Positions 32,593-45,400 of a stretch of 64,000 nt of DNA are shown here, one piece after another; position 1 is the first letter of the stretch; every line of letters starts with the position of its first letter. Source of the DNA: Bombus terrestris (taxonomy: Eukaryota > Arthropoda > Insecta > Hymenoptera > Apidae); assembly GCF_910591885.1 (NCBI RefSeq), contig NW_025963549.1:1178001-1242000 (forward strand). Direction: 5' to 3'. Below the pieces are notes generated by a model. That model was given only the letters and a program-made list of their open reading frames with translations, had not been told where the DNA came from and did not search any database. A program made the position numbers and the translations under genes.

Positions 32593-32936
32593 TCTGGTCT
32601 CTGTTATATGCCGTGTAATTGTTGTTTTACAGATTCAGACTCAAATATTCATCTCCACGTATCTCGTTGCTGTTGCTGATATGTCGACAATACGATGTGC
32701 CTGGTACTCCACATTTCTTGCCAAATACATCGCTTACCAGCCAGTTTGCGCTATATCCACATGAATTGTCCCAGACGAATCAAGCGTATTTGCAGTTTTG
32801 CATAATCAGGATAAAATATTCATACCCACGTATCTCCGTTTCTGTGGCAAATATGTCGACAATTCGATGTGCCTTATACTGCACATTTGCTGCCAAATAT
32901 AGTGCACACCAGCCATTTTTTCACTATATCAACTGT
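32593..32936 (+). repeat. 170-bp satellite, block 7
   Basis: Two monomers; the second is more diverged and ends at CACTATATCAACTGTTCCC, where an older LTR-D-like sequence begins. Confidence 0.8.
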
Positions 32937-33310
32937 TCCCTTGCGTGATAGGAACCGTGCGACGTCCCTCGATATTTAGCCGCCAAGGGGCCGCTGACCG
33001 TTATTTACACCCTCATCAAACCTAAGGACCCACCAAAAACTTAGACTTTTTAAGTAATTCTAGATGGTCCCTTTCATCTTGCACGTCCAACTTCTTAAAT
33101 GTTTTTGATTGATGTGTACTCCTTAGAAAAGTCCTTATGTTTATTGTGCGCTCTTAGAAACTACGGAAAAGCTGGTAGTTATGTAATGGGAAAACCGGTA
33201 ATTACATAATATTAAACCGGACATTTATCTGATGAAAATGTGTGTATTTACCCATGAACAAGGTCATCCATGAGCCACGTTGGTAGGATGCTTACTCCTC
33301 CTATCTTCAT
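32937..33310 (+). mobile_element. Diverged, truncated LTR-D relative
   Basis: Shares spaced landmarks with LTR-D (AAGGACCCACCA, TAGAAA-GTCCTT, CGCGCTCTTA/GTGCGCTCTTAG, CCACGTTGGTAGGA), but is truncated near 33310, where sequence of the opposite LTR end begins in inverted orientation. Confidence 0.6.
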
Positions 33311-33500
33311 TCATTAACTGTAAAATTCGAGCTATCGCGGGGAGACGCGGTCGTTAGAATACGCGTCAACGAGAGTCGTAAATTCCCGTTACGATTAGAA
33401 TAATCGACACCACGAATAGTTCGATCCCCGTATTTCGGTTAGGATAATCGGGGTGGTTGATGCGGTATAACACTGAGAGTCACAGAATTATAATAATGTA
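33311..33500 (-). repeat. Inverted LTR-D end fragment
   Basis: CGAGCTATCGCGGGGAGACGCGG...TTCCCGTTACGATTAGAATAATCGACACCACGAATAG is the reverse complement of the last ~170 bp of LTR-D. Together with 34680-34810 it makes diverged inverted ends around a 1.2-kb interval. Confidence 0.65.
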
Positions 33501-34814
33501 TATTTCCAACAATTAGTCTACATGATTGAAAAGATATCCACAATTAACAACCTTATCGCCCGCAGATAACATAGATGTATACAATATAGAGCAAGGCTCT
33601 TACGATTGAGCTTAGTCTCTTGGTGAACGTAGCACGATATGATACTTAATAGAATAAGCGAATGTTTGGCTCAATGTGTAACGTTCGACGCGTCACAAGG
33701 AACTGATCGACTTTGGATGATTTCTTTGTCTCATCTTTAAGACGACCCCCACTATACTTAGGTCACGCCACCGTTCGCGCCTATGATCACGTATGTCTGT
33801 TCTTGCATGGAAAACGTAACGGACCAAATTCGACGTTTCGAGAACTCGCTGCTTGGCGACAGCTATGCGCTCGTCGATACATTGTATATGATCCGGCGGT
33901 CAGATAAGACGATCTGACTGAGACATTGTAGGGCCGCGAGTGACGGTTAGAAAATACAGCCTGTGTTAAGCCTCGTGGCGTAACATTAACGCTGATCATA
34001 CCCAATGGGTATCGCGAATCTTTGTCCTCCCTTTTCATAAAAAAAAGAGTGAACGACGAATCGGCTTCCCTTGATCAAAAATTACCTACATACCGAGCTT
34101 TCCTCCGTAAGTATATAAGAGGGGAATTCGAGTTATATCTCGGTTCGAAAACTCTCTACACCCATGACTTCTTCGAAGACCACCTATCTATGCATACTCA
34201 ATCTAGGTTTTCAGATCAGTCAATATATCTACCCGGATTCTCTCATATCAGATCAATCCATTTCTTCGTCACCTATACCTTAATCGGCGGAGTTACTAAC
34301 TTGTGCTGTTGTACAAAGTTGTTGGAAATACATACTTCATAAATATTGAAATATGTATAATTTTGTGCTGGACTAGGTCCAGTGCGTAGTGGAGATCTTT
34401 GTAACGGGATATCACTGTGTGGAGATATGTGTGTGCGCGGCGACTGAGAAACAGACGAACATAAACAGTTCTATCGGTTAACAGTCTTCAAAAGGTCGGG
34501 TATGAATGAAAGTGCTGAGACTCGTGCAAATGTATATCGATAAATATTCTAGAAATCGTTTATAAAATAAATATGTGTCTACGTTAATAGTAATGCCCAG
34601 CGTAAATTTAATGTTTCCAAAACAATATTTTGACCATCAAGATCCACAATTCCCATCAATAACATTGTTGGTCGCAGAGTTATACCGCCGCAACCACCCT
34701 ATTATCTTAACGTAAATCAGGGGATCGATCAATACGCGGCGTCGCTTCTTAGAATTGTAACGGGAATTCGCGACTCCCGTTGACGCTCTTCCTCGCGATC
34801 AGATCTCCCCACGG
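33501..34814 (+). other. Probable diverged LTR of a third gypsy-type family
   Basis: No protein match. It has ACCGAGCTTTCCTCCG and GTTGGAAATACATA landmarks shared with LTR-D, a TATATAAG near 34113, and an end (34680-34810: CCGCAACCACCCTATTATCTTAACG...AACGGGAATTCGCGACTCCCGTTGACGC) like the LTR-D end, then satellite at 34815. It is consistent with a related, older solo LTR. The left boundary is unclear. Confidence 0.5.
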
Positions 34815-36800
34815 TTGAACAAATTGACATCAACTCTGGCCGATGTCAAATCCAGGTGTAAACCCTCCATTTTTACATTTTCAGACTTAAATATTCAAAC
34901 CAACCTATCTCCGTTTCTAATGCAGATATGCAGACAATACGATGTGCCTTGTTCTCCACATTTCCTGCCAAATACAGATACAGTTACGGTTCCATACAAT
35001 ACAGTTCACATCTGCTAGTTAGAGCTACGTCAAGTCTAAACTCTGCCAAATCCAGTGTAATTCTAGTTTTGCATATTCATGCTTGAACATTCAGATCAAC
35101 GTATCGCTGTTTCTCTTGCAGATATGTCGAAATCTTAATGCGCGATATACTCCACATTTGTTGATAAATACAGTGCAGATTATACGAATTGAGCTATATC
35201 AAATCCGCGTCGAGTCAAATCCAGCGTGATTGCAGCTTTGCATATACAGGTAAAATATTCAAATTTATGTGTTCTCCGTTGCTGCTACAGATATGCCGAC
35301 AAATGCCATCTTCGATCACCGACAAATCCAGCGTAATTGCAGTTTTTCATATACATTATTAAATATTCAAAGCCACGCATCTCCGTTACTGTTGGAAATG
35401 TGTCACAGTACGATGTGCCTTGTACTCCACATTTCGTCCGAATTAAGCCAACAACATCCAATTAGCCCTATGTCCACTGTGGTGCGGTCAAACACAACGT
35501 AACTGCAGTTTTGCATTTTTACACCGAAATACTCAAATCAACGAATCTCCGTTTCGATTGCAGATATGTCGATAATTCGACGCGTTATACTCCGTAATTG
35601 TTACTAAATACAGATCACATCATATGGTTCGCGCTATGTCAAATCCGGACCCTGTGAAATCAAGCGTAAATGCAGTAATGCATGATCGGGGTTCAATATT
35701 CAGATCGACGTGACTCAGTTTCTATTGCAGATATGTCGACAAAACGGTGCGCGTTATATTCCACATAGACTGCAATACACTGGGCGCTTCATCTGGTTTA
35801 AGCCATGTTAAATACGGAACGAGTCAAATCCAGCGTATTTGTAGCTTTGCACATTCAAGCCTAAATATTCAAGTGAATGTATCTCCGTTTTCATAGTAAG
35901 TATGTTGACAATAGGATGCATGTTATACTCCACATTAGCTGCCAAATACAGCACACATCAGACAGTTTGCACATTGTCAAAACTGGACTCGGTGAAATCC
36001 AGCGTGACTGCAGTTTTGGATATTAATGCTTACATATTCGAATCAAGGTATCTCCGCTTGTTTTGCAGAAACATTGTCCATACGATGCGCGTTATATTCC
36101 ACATCTGATGCCAAATCAGCCGGTTTGTGCTATGCCAACTCTGGACCCTGTAAAATCTAGCAGAATTGCAGTTTTTGCTATTAAAGCTTAAATATTGCTT
36201 TCAAAGTCTCTCCGCTTGTTTTGCACATACGTCGACAACTCGATACGCCTTATACTCTACATTTGCTACAGTTACATCACCCATCAGCTTGTTTGAGCTA
36301 TGTCAACTCTGGTCTCTGCCAAAACCTGCCAAAATGCAATTTTGCATTTTCAGGAATAAATATTCAGATCAACGTGACTACATTTCGATTGCAGGTATGT
36401 AGACAATTCGATGCGCGTTATATTCCACATTGAGTCAAATCCAGCGTATTTGTAGTTTTGCATATTCAAGCCTAGTTATTCAAGTGAAAGTATCTCCGTA
36501 TCCATTGTAGGTATGTCGACAATAGGATGCACGTAATACTGCACATTTGCTGCCAAATACAGCATACTCCAGCCGGTTTGCTCTATGTCATCTATGACAT
36601 CCCCGGCCGTGTCAAATACGGCGACATTGCAGGTTTCCATATTCAGAATCAAATGGTCAAATCCCCGTACTTCCTTTGCTGTTGCAGACATGCCGAGTAT
36701 TCGATGTGCCCGGTACTCCAGATTTCTTGCCCAATTCAGCGCACACTAGACAATTGGCGCTATGTCCGCACTGATCCCTGTCAAATCGAGCGTATCAGGT
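34815..36800 (+). repeat. 170-bp satellite, block 8
   Basis: About 11-12 divergent monomers. The part up to 36360 is the reverse complement of the satellite right of copia-C (52378 to about 54000). GGAAT at 36353-36357 is the uninterrupted form of the site broken by a copia insertion at 30771 and 52378. Confidence 0.88.
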
Positions 36801-38174
36801 CTGTAAATATGAAACCGGAATTTGCCTATAGATGGCCCTAGCTCATAGTGTAGTTATCACTAAACTATGTCATTGATGCCAAAAGTCGTTGTTGACATCT
36901 CACGAACATTTTCGACTGAGAACAGTACAATGATTCTGGCAATGATTCTTTGGAAGAAATTGCACACTTCATCCTATAGGCATACCGGACGATACAAGGG
37001 CTGGTCGTCCCTTCTTCCGAAGCAATACCAGCCTCGCCGTGCGCCATATCCGAGGGTTGGCACCCTCCTTCGAACACAATGTAAATAGGTGTCGCAGTCT
37101 AGGTGCCATGACCCACATCATCTCCCCTCATACCCGTCGCGGGACTCCTTCAGGGCCAGGCCCTACTTCGCGGGAGGCTATCATCCTCGCCTCGTCCATC
37201 ACCTCCCCGTGTGCATATACGCCGACGCAGCGTCATACTAGCTTTTGCGATGGCGCGAACGATATTGAAATATGTAACCAAACCTAGTAGCACTGTAAAT
37301 TACTTTCCTACAGTACTTCAGCTTATTATATTTTTTAGATAGTTCATAAGTACTTATTCATGAGCACAAACTATAAAAATTTGTTGCGGCATATGAGCCA
37401 GAGGGAAATTCAAATCCTATTGTTACTTTGCCTCGGAGTATCAGGATCGTAAGAATACAAGTAAATACACTCGGAACATAAAAATGTTGCCGCTACTTCG
37501 AACAAAGACGATTTTGAATCATCCGACTTCTGCCCCGACCAGTATAAATAAACCGAGGCAACCCAAAGAGTAAAGTATCTTCGAATACCTACGAGTATCA
37601 ACGAGCGATCTGCTGAATTTCGTGACGAACATTTATGGAATATTTTTACACATTGTACCTACGACTCAGGGCCCATAGGTTGTACCTTACTTTATTATTT
37701 TATGTAAATTCGAGGATTACGACGACAATCGATAACCTTAAATAAGTCTGACGGTCAAACTTCCCATATACCGTGTCCTATACATATTTCATTATAAATG
37801 ACCTGAGTCAAATATTGATGTTTTTGACCGTCAGATGTATTTGAGTTAAGTCTTCCTATACTAGTCGTTGGGGGGGGGGGGGGTTTGAAAGAATTCGTAT
37901 TTGCCTACCTGACGACAATAGCTGGTTGCGGTGACATTGTTTTTACATTAATTGTAGCTCAGCGGTCTAGGTACTTCGAGGCGACAACGACGTAATTTGC
38001 TTTGTCCTATGACTCATGTACCGCTACACTTCTATTTCTATAGAAATATAATGCTAAATACTAAAATATATCACAAGTATTTCATATTTGAAATAACAGT
38101 CAAATTAACGGAATTAATCTGTTTGACATCTATGCGGTTCAAGTCTTGTACGAATATATGTACAGCCTGTAGTT
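36801..38174. other. Unassigned interval between satellite and CMTR1
   Basis: I recognise no gene. It holds a GC-rich patch (37100-37260), a TATAAATA near 37541 without a TCAGT initiator, a run of 14 G (37870-37883) and AT-rich sequence towards 38174. It may include the 3' untranslated and downstream sequence of the CMTR1 copy, which would make its right-hand part the original genomic flank. Confidence 0.5.
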
Positions 38175-40682
38175 TTAATATTCTAAGCGCGTATTGTATG
38201 CCGGACACTTATCTTTAATAAATTTTGCAAATCTGTTTATAGTAAGTGATGAATCATTAGGCCAATGACAAATAAGGCGACCTTTAAAAGATTTAACGAA
38301 ACTTGCTTCTGCTGAACTTGGTCTATGAAGGTCGAATAGCTTCTCGTTTGTTTTTCAATTAAAGACATACTTTATGGAATGTGTTTTACTGACATACCGA
38401 TTCCAAGGATTTCCAGTGCTTCTTAAAAATATTACACTCTGTTGCATGAAATATAATTTGTCCTTATTATAACCATTAACATCTAATGTCTTTTCTGGAA
38501 GTTCGTATACTAAGGCATCGGAATTATTTTTCATTTTACGCTGCGTTACTCGCAACTTTTCGCAGATATATGTACCAACTGGAAGTAGTTCTTTGGCACG
38601 TATTCGAGTACAGTTATTTCCTGCTGGTTTCCACAAAGCTTCACAGAACAACGTCGCTTCCTCGTTCCTTTAAACAACAGTCATACATTAGTATCACATG
38701 AACGTACTCCTTGAAAAAACATTTCATTACTGGAAATCTAAAAGTTTATTATTGATCTCAATAAGATTCACTTGCTTACCTGCTCCTTAAATATTTTTTG
38801 CTAATGTCCACTCCTCCTAAGTAGAATGCATCTATAATATGCAATGCAAGTACTTTTTGCTGATATATAAACTCCTTAGTCATTTCATATACAACCTCTG
38901 CGTTTACAAGTGTATTTGGTGGTAATTCTATGCCAATGTCATCGACACTAAGCCAAGAATTCTTTGTATATTTATATACGTTGCTCCTTCCCACGCCCAT
39001 ATAAAATGTAGCGTGCTTCCTATCATCATCAGACCTTGGCTTTGTACCACATGGCATACAAAACCAGTCATATAGTGATAAAAATGCATTTTCAATGTTA
39101 AATTCCATCAATTGTGCTGGATTAATAGCAAGAAATGAAGTATCTTTCAAGGAGTATTCAATTTGTCTTTGGTTTCATGTGTCTTGGGATTGTCCTAGTT
39201 TCATCTGGAAGTTTCCAATACTCTAGATATTGTTTGCGCATATCAGCTTGTTTTGTCTCAACAAGAGTATTATCCGCATAAGCTGCTGCAATTTTACACA
39301 GGTCGATTATTAGTTTTTCGGCCATATCTTTGTTATAAGCACGTAGATATTGAACAAATTGTTTCTCTCTTTTTAATTCATTATATGATACTAGTTGTAA
39401 AACGTCGTCATTTACACCACCTTTTAAAAGCAGACGATTAACATGCTTCAGATATTCAACAACATCTTGTACCCCAGATCGTTTCTTCTTACATATTAAG
39501 TAACGTTCTGAATTTCCTGGTCTAGAAGAGTTTGGTTTAAAAATAAAAACTTCTTCAAAGTAGCGATACATTAAATAAACTAAACCAGCACTAAAGGGTG
39601 TAAAAAGGTTGAATAATTAAGTCACAAAATCACCACCCTCTCTTTCAACCATCAATGCTATTAAACATCGACAAAGATACAGTTGTTTTGAAAGAATTTC
39701 TTATACATTTTCTTGTCGTTCTACTGAGAATCCTCAATCAGACATCACAAAATGTACTCCTTTGCCATGGGTATGCTGCATTATAAGATTTGCAAATGCC
39801 TCTTCATTATCTGGGTCAAAGACATCATCAGTTTCCTTTGGTCCGTAGTATGGATGAAATGTTTCACAAGGACCCGCATAAATGTCTTCTAATTTGAAAT
39901 CATGTTCATTTTCTAAAGTAAGAGCAAATCCTTTAGCACGTCATTTCTTTCGCCATAGAATATGTTCACTAAAACCTCTTGCTCCGGCACATACATCTGC
40001 AGAGTATAGCAGCCCATTCTCCCTCAAACCTTTTGGGTTAGTAAACATAAAGTTACATGCTCTATCTGTATTCGCCATTTTAACAGTAGCACGATTTAAA
40101 AAACGTGCACCACGAATTGTTTCATGAGGATTACAACGTGTCCTTGCTCGACGCACTTCAACGTCATCCAAATGAGCGAATACCGTTTTCGCATTGATAA
40201 CAGTTTTCACTATATCTGCACAACAGAAATCAATTTCTTCATCTGTGGTCAACTTTTCATATCACCATATCATATCTTTTACACACTTTATAACTCCCTC
40301 TGCAGGATGCCATTTAAGAACTGAATCTTCATGTCCAAGAACATGATGTCCAAAGCCTCTGCGACCATGCTGTCTAGGTGCTTGAACTGGCTCTAAACGA
40401 CCTTGTTCATTATTTCCGAGGCCGTAACCTCCTTATATCCCATCATTCGCACCATCCTTTTGTCGTTATCGAGGAGATTGTTTGACTCTTGTGTTATTAC
40501 TTTTATTCTTCTATTGTCAACTACCTTTTCATCAATATCCTCCTCGTCAGATTCACTTGAACATCTGCGAATTTTTTGTTGTTTACTATGATTATAAGTA
40601 TCTCTTTCACAGTTCTTCCTTTTTGTCCTAGTTTCCAATTCTTCTTGCATGGTATGTTGATGCATCAGTCGCATAACAATTC
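38175..40682 (-). pseudogene. CMTR1: CMTR1 pseudogene, copy 2 (to its C-terminus)
   Basis: Minus-strand remnant of cap 2'-O-methyltransferase 1, more complete than copy 1. It has the basic/acidic N-terminal region (from 40682), the G-patch (near 40470-40350, with a frameshift), the methyltransferase core (SADVCAGARGFSEHILWRKK; FTPFSAGLVYLMYRYFE; FKPNSSRPGNSERYLICK), then the inactive guanylyltransferase-like C-terminal half (AQLMEFNIENAFLSLYDWFC; AVSKP-like LWKPAG) and a stop at 38175-38177. TGA at 39941-39943 and 39734-39736 are shared with copy 1; further stops lie near 38352 and 39620, and a frameshift near 39158. A 112-bp intron (38668-38779) remains, so it is not a spliced retrocopy. The 5' end is truncated by the copia-C LTR. 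The WW-like C-terminus is degraded. Confidence 0.9.
38668..38779 (-). other. Retained intron in CMTR1 copy 2
   Basis: Donor AG|GTAAGC at 38779, branch-like TACTAAT about 28 bases before the acceptor, acceptor TTTAAAG at 38668. Removing it keeps the reading frame across RSR and NEEATLF. The short length and signals are typical of insect introns. Confidence 0.8.
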
Positions 40683-40927
40683 TGCTAGGAACATGATACA
40701 TTTACACTGTACATGTGAATGTGTGTATAAGCGTCAGAGGACGTCCAGGCCTTAGTTGGGACAAAAGACAAGAGTCAGTCGTTAGAAGTATCTGGAGGAG
40801 TCTGTTGACAACAAGCGTGCCGGCGAGTAGGGTTTCGTGGTCTTTAGAGTTTAAGATATATGTATAACTGTTGTGTGCTAAATAAAGGGAATTATTTGTA
40901 TTTCCGAATCCATTCTATATCTTTACA
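40683..40927 (+). repeat. copia-C 5' LTR
   Basis: 245 bp, TGCTAGG to CTTTACA; same start variant as copia-A's 5' LTR, which also adjoins CMTR1. Confidence 0.93.
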
Positions 40928-41102
40928 TGGTGGCAGAGCGTGGTTCATAGTTTTGCCAATTATTTTAGTGCGTGGTTTTCAATATTGCGAGTTAGGTCGA
41001 GTGAGTCTTCAGTAAGGAAAGAAACGTTCAAAGGTTACAAAGAGGAAAAATACACTTGGAGCACTTAGGAACGCTTGAGTAAGAGATAAGGAATCATTTA
41101 AA

Positions 41103-41881
41103 ATGGAGAGATTGGAAATCATGATACGCATTTTCGATGGATATTTACGGTATGTGGAAGCAAAGAATAACGATGTTTCTCAAGTATAGAGAATGCGAGG
41201 TTGTCACAACTAGGGTGAAAACAGAAACAGACAGTGAAGACTGGGACAAAAAGGATCCGAAGGCAATAAATATAATTTATAGTGCCATCACAAACAGACC
41301 ATTGGAATATATTAGAGAAGAAAAAACGGCGTATGAGTTAGTAAAAAAGTTTGATGAAATGTACTTGAAAGAGTCGACGGCACTACAGGTCGTATGCAGA
41401 AGGAGATTGGAAAAGATAAAACTTGAGAACTACAGTGATTCAGCATCGTTCTTTAGCGATTTCGAAAAATTAATAAACGAATTAAAATGTGCGGGTGCAC
41501 AAGTGAGTGAGAGGGAAAAACTAACTTACATGCTGAATACGTTACCCGAAGAATACAGCTACATAGCGGATATAGTAGATGCACTGAAAGCCGAAAATCA
41601 AACGGTAGCGTATTTAAAAAATAAAATTGAAATAGCGGAGAGGAAAAATAAGTCCAATCGAGGAGAAATGCAAACCAGCGCCTTTTCTGCAAAAAAGGAA
41701 GGATGCTTCAGATGTGGAAGAGTAGGACATTTTGGGAGAGTGTGTCAAAATGGCGTCGAAGCGGGAAACAGTATCAGTTTTTGGCTTGGGTCATACGTGG
41801 TCGCAGCAGAGGAGGAGGAAACAAAGGAAATACGAGCAGGGGACATGGAAATTTCCATCGTCAGTCAACAACCGGCACGAG
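41103..41881 (+). pseudogene. gag: copia-C gag remnant
   Basis: ATG at 41103 begins MERLEIMIRIFDG, then a small deletion shifts the frame before YGMWKQRITMFLKY (open frame from 41137). The UBN2 gag domain and CFRCGRVGHFGRVC knuckle are intact, and the same frame then reads into the gypsy-B LTR and stops at 41997. Without the frameshift and insertion it would be a normal copia capsid protein. Confidence 0.88.
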
Positions 41882-41885
41882 CGAG

Positions 41886-42268
41886 TGTCACGACCGGCAT
41901 ACTTCAAATCCGATGGACCGATGATGGAGATAGAGATGTGGCGGCCTTGTCGACAATGTATATCGCCGAACTGCCTAATGAGTCATCTGTATCCTAACGG
42001 TCCTTCCACCGAATGTCCTAGAGGTGTGACAACGGTCACGTACGCCTACAGGGTAGTGGGGATATTGAGGGATGACAAACAAAGAAGAAACAGATGTTAC
42101 CGAAAGTCAAATTGTAAGAGCTTCAGTCTTGGAAAGTCACGGCTGGAGCTCAGAACAAAGTCGCAACCAGTGTAAATTCAGAATACAAGGAATAAATTCT
42201 CTTGTTTTTTTTGTTACCTTAATTTTTTTCTTTTCGTTCGAGCCTCCTGCTTTTTATTTTACGCGACA
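41886..42268 (+). repeat. gypsy-B 5' LTR (383 bp)
   Basis: TGTCACGACCGGC to TTACGCGACA; followed by a putative primer site TGGCGATTACTCCCAGCA at 42273-42290. Confidence 0.92.
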
Positions 42269-42499
42269 TTTTTGGCGATTACTCCCAGCATAGTGAAAAG
42301 TGTTTGTTCGGAAACCAAAAGACATTCATCATCTACGGAAGATAGAATTATTTGGGACTACGGTCATCCGCAACAACGAAGTAACTATCACGAACCGAGT
42401 GAAGTGACAAAGGAAGGTAAACTGGATTCCTTCGTACGTTACCGTGAAAGAAAATCTAGCTTCAGTAGCGAAGACTCATCTTCGTCCGAAAGCAGGAAG

Positions 42500-45400
42500 A
42501 TGTCTAAGACAAACGAATCTCAAACTTCTACCTCAACGGATCCAACGTTGCGAACAATATTGGATAGCATTCAAAAACAGCAAGAGAGTATTGCCCGTTT
42601 ACAAGAGGATATGTTACGTTTGTCTATGCAAAGTGACGAAACAAATAGATGCTGGTTAGCAGAAATCGGAAGTCTTAGGAGAACCGTCGCAGAGCTACGG
42701 ACTGGGTTCGGATCCCTTGCGACCGATGATTCTGGTTCCATCATTACTGAAGGCAACGAAAGTGAATCGACGGCGATTTATCGCACCGGGAGTACGGTTA
42801 GGGCACGCGAACCGACCGGGTTAACGATTCCAGGCATCCTACCTGCGCACATCGACACCGAACAACCCGAGGTTGAAGAAAGAGGCTATTTTCCACCCGC
42901 TCCTTCCACTCTACGAGTTAAGGATGCAATACGTTGTATTCCAATGCTCAACGGAGACGATGACGTAGGTGTGGAAGAATTCATCAAAGAAGTGAGCAGT
43001 ATGAAAGACCGTTGCATGGAGCAAGATTTATTGCTAAAAGCAATAAAGGTAGAAAAAATCGTAGCAAAAGCAGCTCAAAGTATCCGCAACATCCCCATTG
43101 AGTGCTACAGCAATCTGTACAACGCACTGAGAAACAATGTGGCAGCTCAAGTGACTTCGGAAGAATATCGGGAACAATTAAAAGAGTTGAGACAGGGACG
43201 GGAAGAATCAGTGCAGAGTTTTAATATTCGGTTCAGAAGAATACTCAACCGTTTACTGTACGCAGTAACCAACGAGTACCCACAACCACTTCTACGCAAG
43301 CTAATGATCGAAGAAACTACAAAGAAGATTGTCCGTGTGTACCTAAAGGGACTCAAGCGCGACATAGGCCGAACATTATTAATCATTGAACCCGTGAATC
43401 TTGAAGAAGCTGAAAAGAAAGCAGCCGACTTAGAACGCTACTCACGAGAAGAACGGCAAGCCAATTGGTCAAGTAGTCGCTTGCCTTCCGCTAGTAATCG
43501 CCTCAACAATCAATCAATGCAGGTAAGACGATCTAATACACTATCTAGATCGCCTAACGCACCAGTAGCTCAGAAACCTACCACATTCGACCGAGTAGAG
43601 AATGGGCCACCCGCTAAACGCGCGCAAATGAAGTGTTTCAAATGCGGAAAGCTGGGACACATGGCCAGCAAATGCCAAAATTTTCTACAACCGAGCCAGT
43701 ACGACCGACCACCCGCAAGAATTCAAGCAGTCCAGGAAAGGGACGAAACACGAGAAGTAACATCGAACCAGAGTATAGACGAACCGCGCGAAACGACGCG
43801 AGTCAACATCACCACAGGAAGATTACTCACAATACCTTTGTCAACCCGAACCACAGAGCGAGTATTTCTGGTCGACACAGGAGCAGGGATAAACCTAGTG
43901 AAACGTAACAAAACTGTCAACGCGATACAAATAGGGCATAGACAAAAATTTTCTATGGGACGAGACAAATACGAAACGAACGAATACGTAACAAAACGAA
44001 TTTTTGGACAAGACCACATCTTTCACATAGTACCGGACAACTTCCCAATCATCGAAGACGGAATCATTGGGCTACCATGTTTAGAGAAGTATAACTATTC
44101 CATATCCAATGACAGAATCCGACTAAATGACAAAACCATTTTCTTTCAGAAACCAATACAATTAACTCCTGGAGAAAACAGAGTTCAAACAATCTATCTG
44201 GTAGGCAAATCAACTAAAGTATGTTTTATCAACACCGGTGAGCAAAACATTGAAATTTCTAATAATATCCAAAATTCTCATGATGTTTGCAACGTATCAA
44301 AGCTAAAAAGCCTAGTGAGAACAGATCACATTGAAAAGCCAACCCGCGAATCCATAGAAAAGATTATTCTGCACTACGTTGACATCTTTAATTTAGAAAC
44401 CGACCTTTTGCCCTGTACTAATTTAACCCAGCAGACAATTTCCTTAACCAAAGATAAAATCATTAACACACGATCGTATAGACCACCGGAATGTCATCGA
44501 GACGAAATTTCGCGACAAATAGGAGACATGTTAAAGAAAAATATCATAGAAGAATCCGATTCCCCTTATAACTCTCCGGTATGGGTAGTTCCGAAAAAAT
44601 TAGACGCCTCAGGAAAACAGAAATGGAGGATAGTCATTGATTTTAGGAAACTAAATGAACTCACGGAACAAGACGCTTATCCTTTACCTGACATAGACGA
44701 CATTTTGACACAACTAGGAAACGCGAAATTCTTATCAGCGCTTGATTTATCCTCAGGATTTCATCAAATTCCAATGAACGAGAAATCCAAAAAATATACC
44801 GCTTTTTCGACACTGCAAGGCCACTTTCAGTTCAATCGAATGCCATTCGGTCTTAAAAACGCACCCGTTACTTTTCAAAGATTAATGGACAGAGCCTTAA
44901 CTGGACTTGTAGGAAAATATTGCCTTGTTTATTTGGACGACATAGTGATATTCGGAAAAACGATTCAAGAACATAATGAAGACCTCGCGATAGTATTTCA
45001 GAGACTCAGAGAATTAGGACTTAAATTGCAACCGGATAAGTGCGAATTCGTAAAACCTGAACTAGAATACTTAGGCCACGTAGTTTCAGCCGAAGAAGTT
45101 AAACCAAACTCCAAGAAATTAGACGCTGCAAAAAACATTCGATTACCCCGCAATGCCACGGACGTTAAATCATTCTTAGGTTTAGCAGGTTATTACCGCA
45201 AATTTATTCGGAATTTTTCTAAAATCGCGAAAAGCCTTACAGACTTAACAAAAAAGGACACACCATTCCATTGGACTGACAAACACCAGACTAGCTTTGA
45301 TACTTTAAAGGACAAACTCTGTAATTCCCCAATACTAGCTTATCCGGACTTTAACAAAACCTTTACCCTAACCACCGACGCAAGTAACGAAGGACTAGGA

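Noticed and set aside
37941..37990. GTAGCTCAGCGGTCTAGGT resembling a tRNA A box
   Set aside because: No matching B box (GGTTCGANTCC) at proper distance and no cloverleaf; at most a tRNA-derived scrap.
38175..40682. CMTR1 copy as a functional gene
   Set aside because: Several in-frame stops and frameshifts, a stop within the methyltransferase core, and a 5' end removed by a copia LTR.
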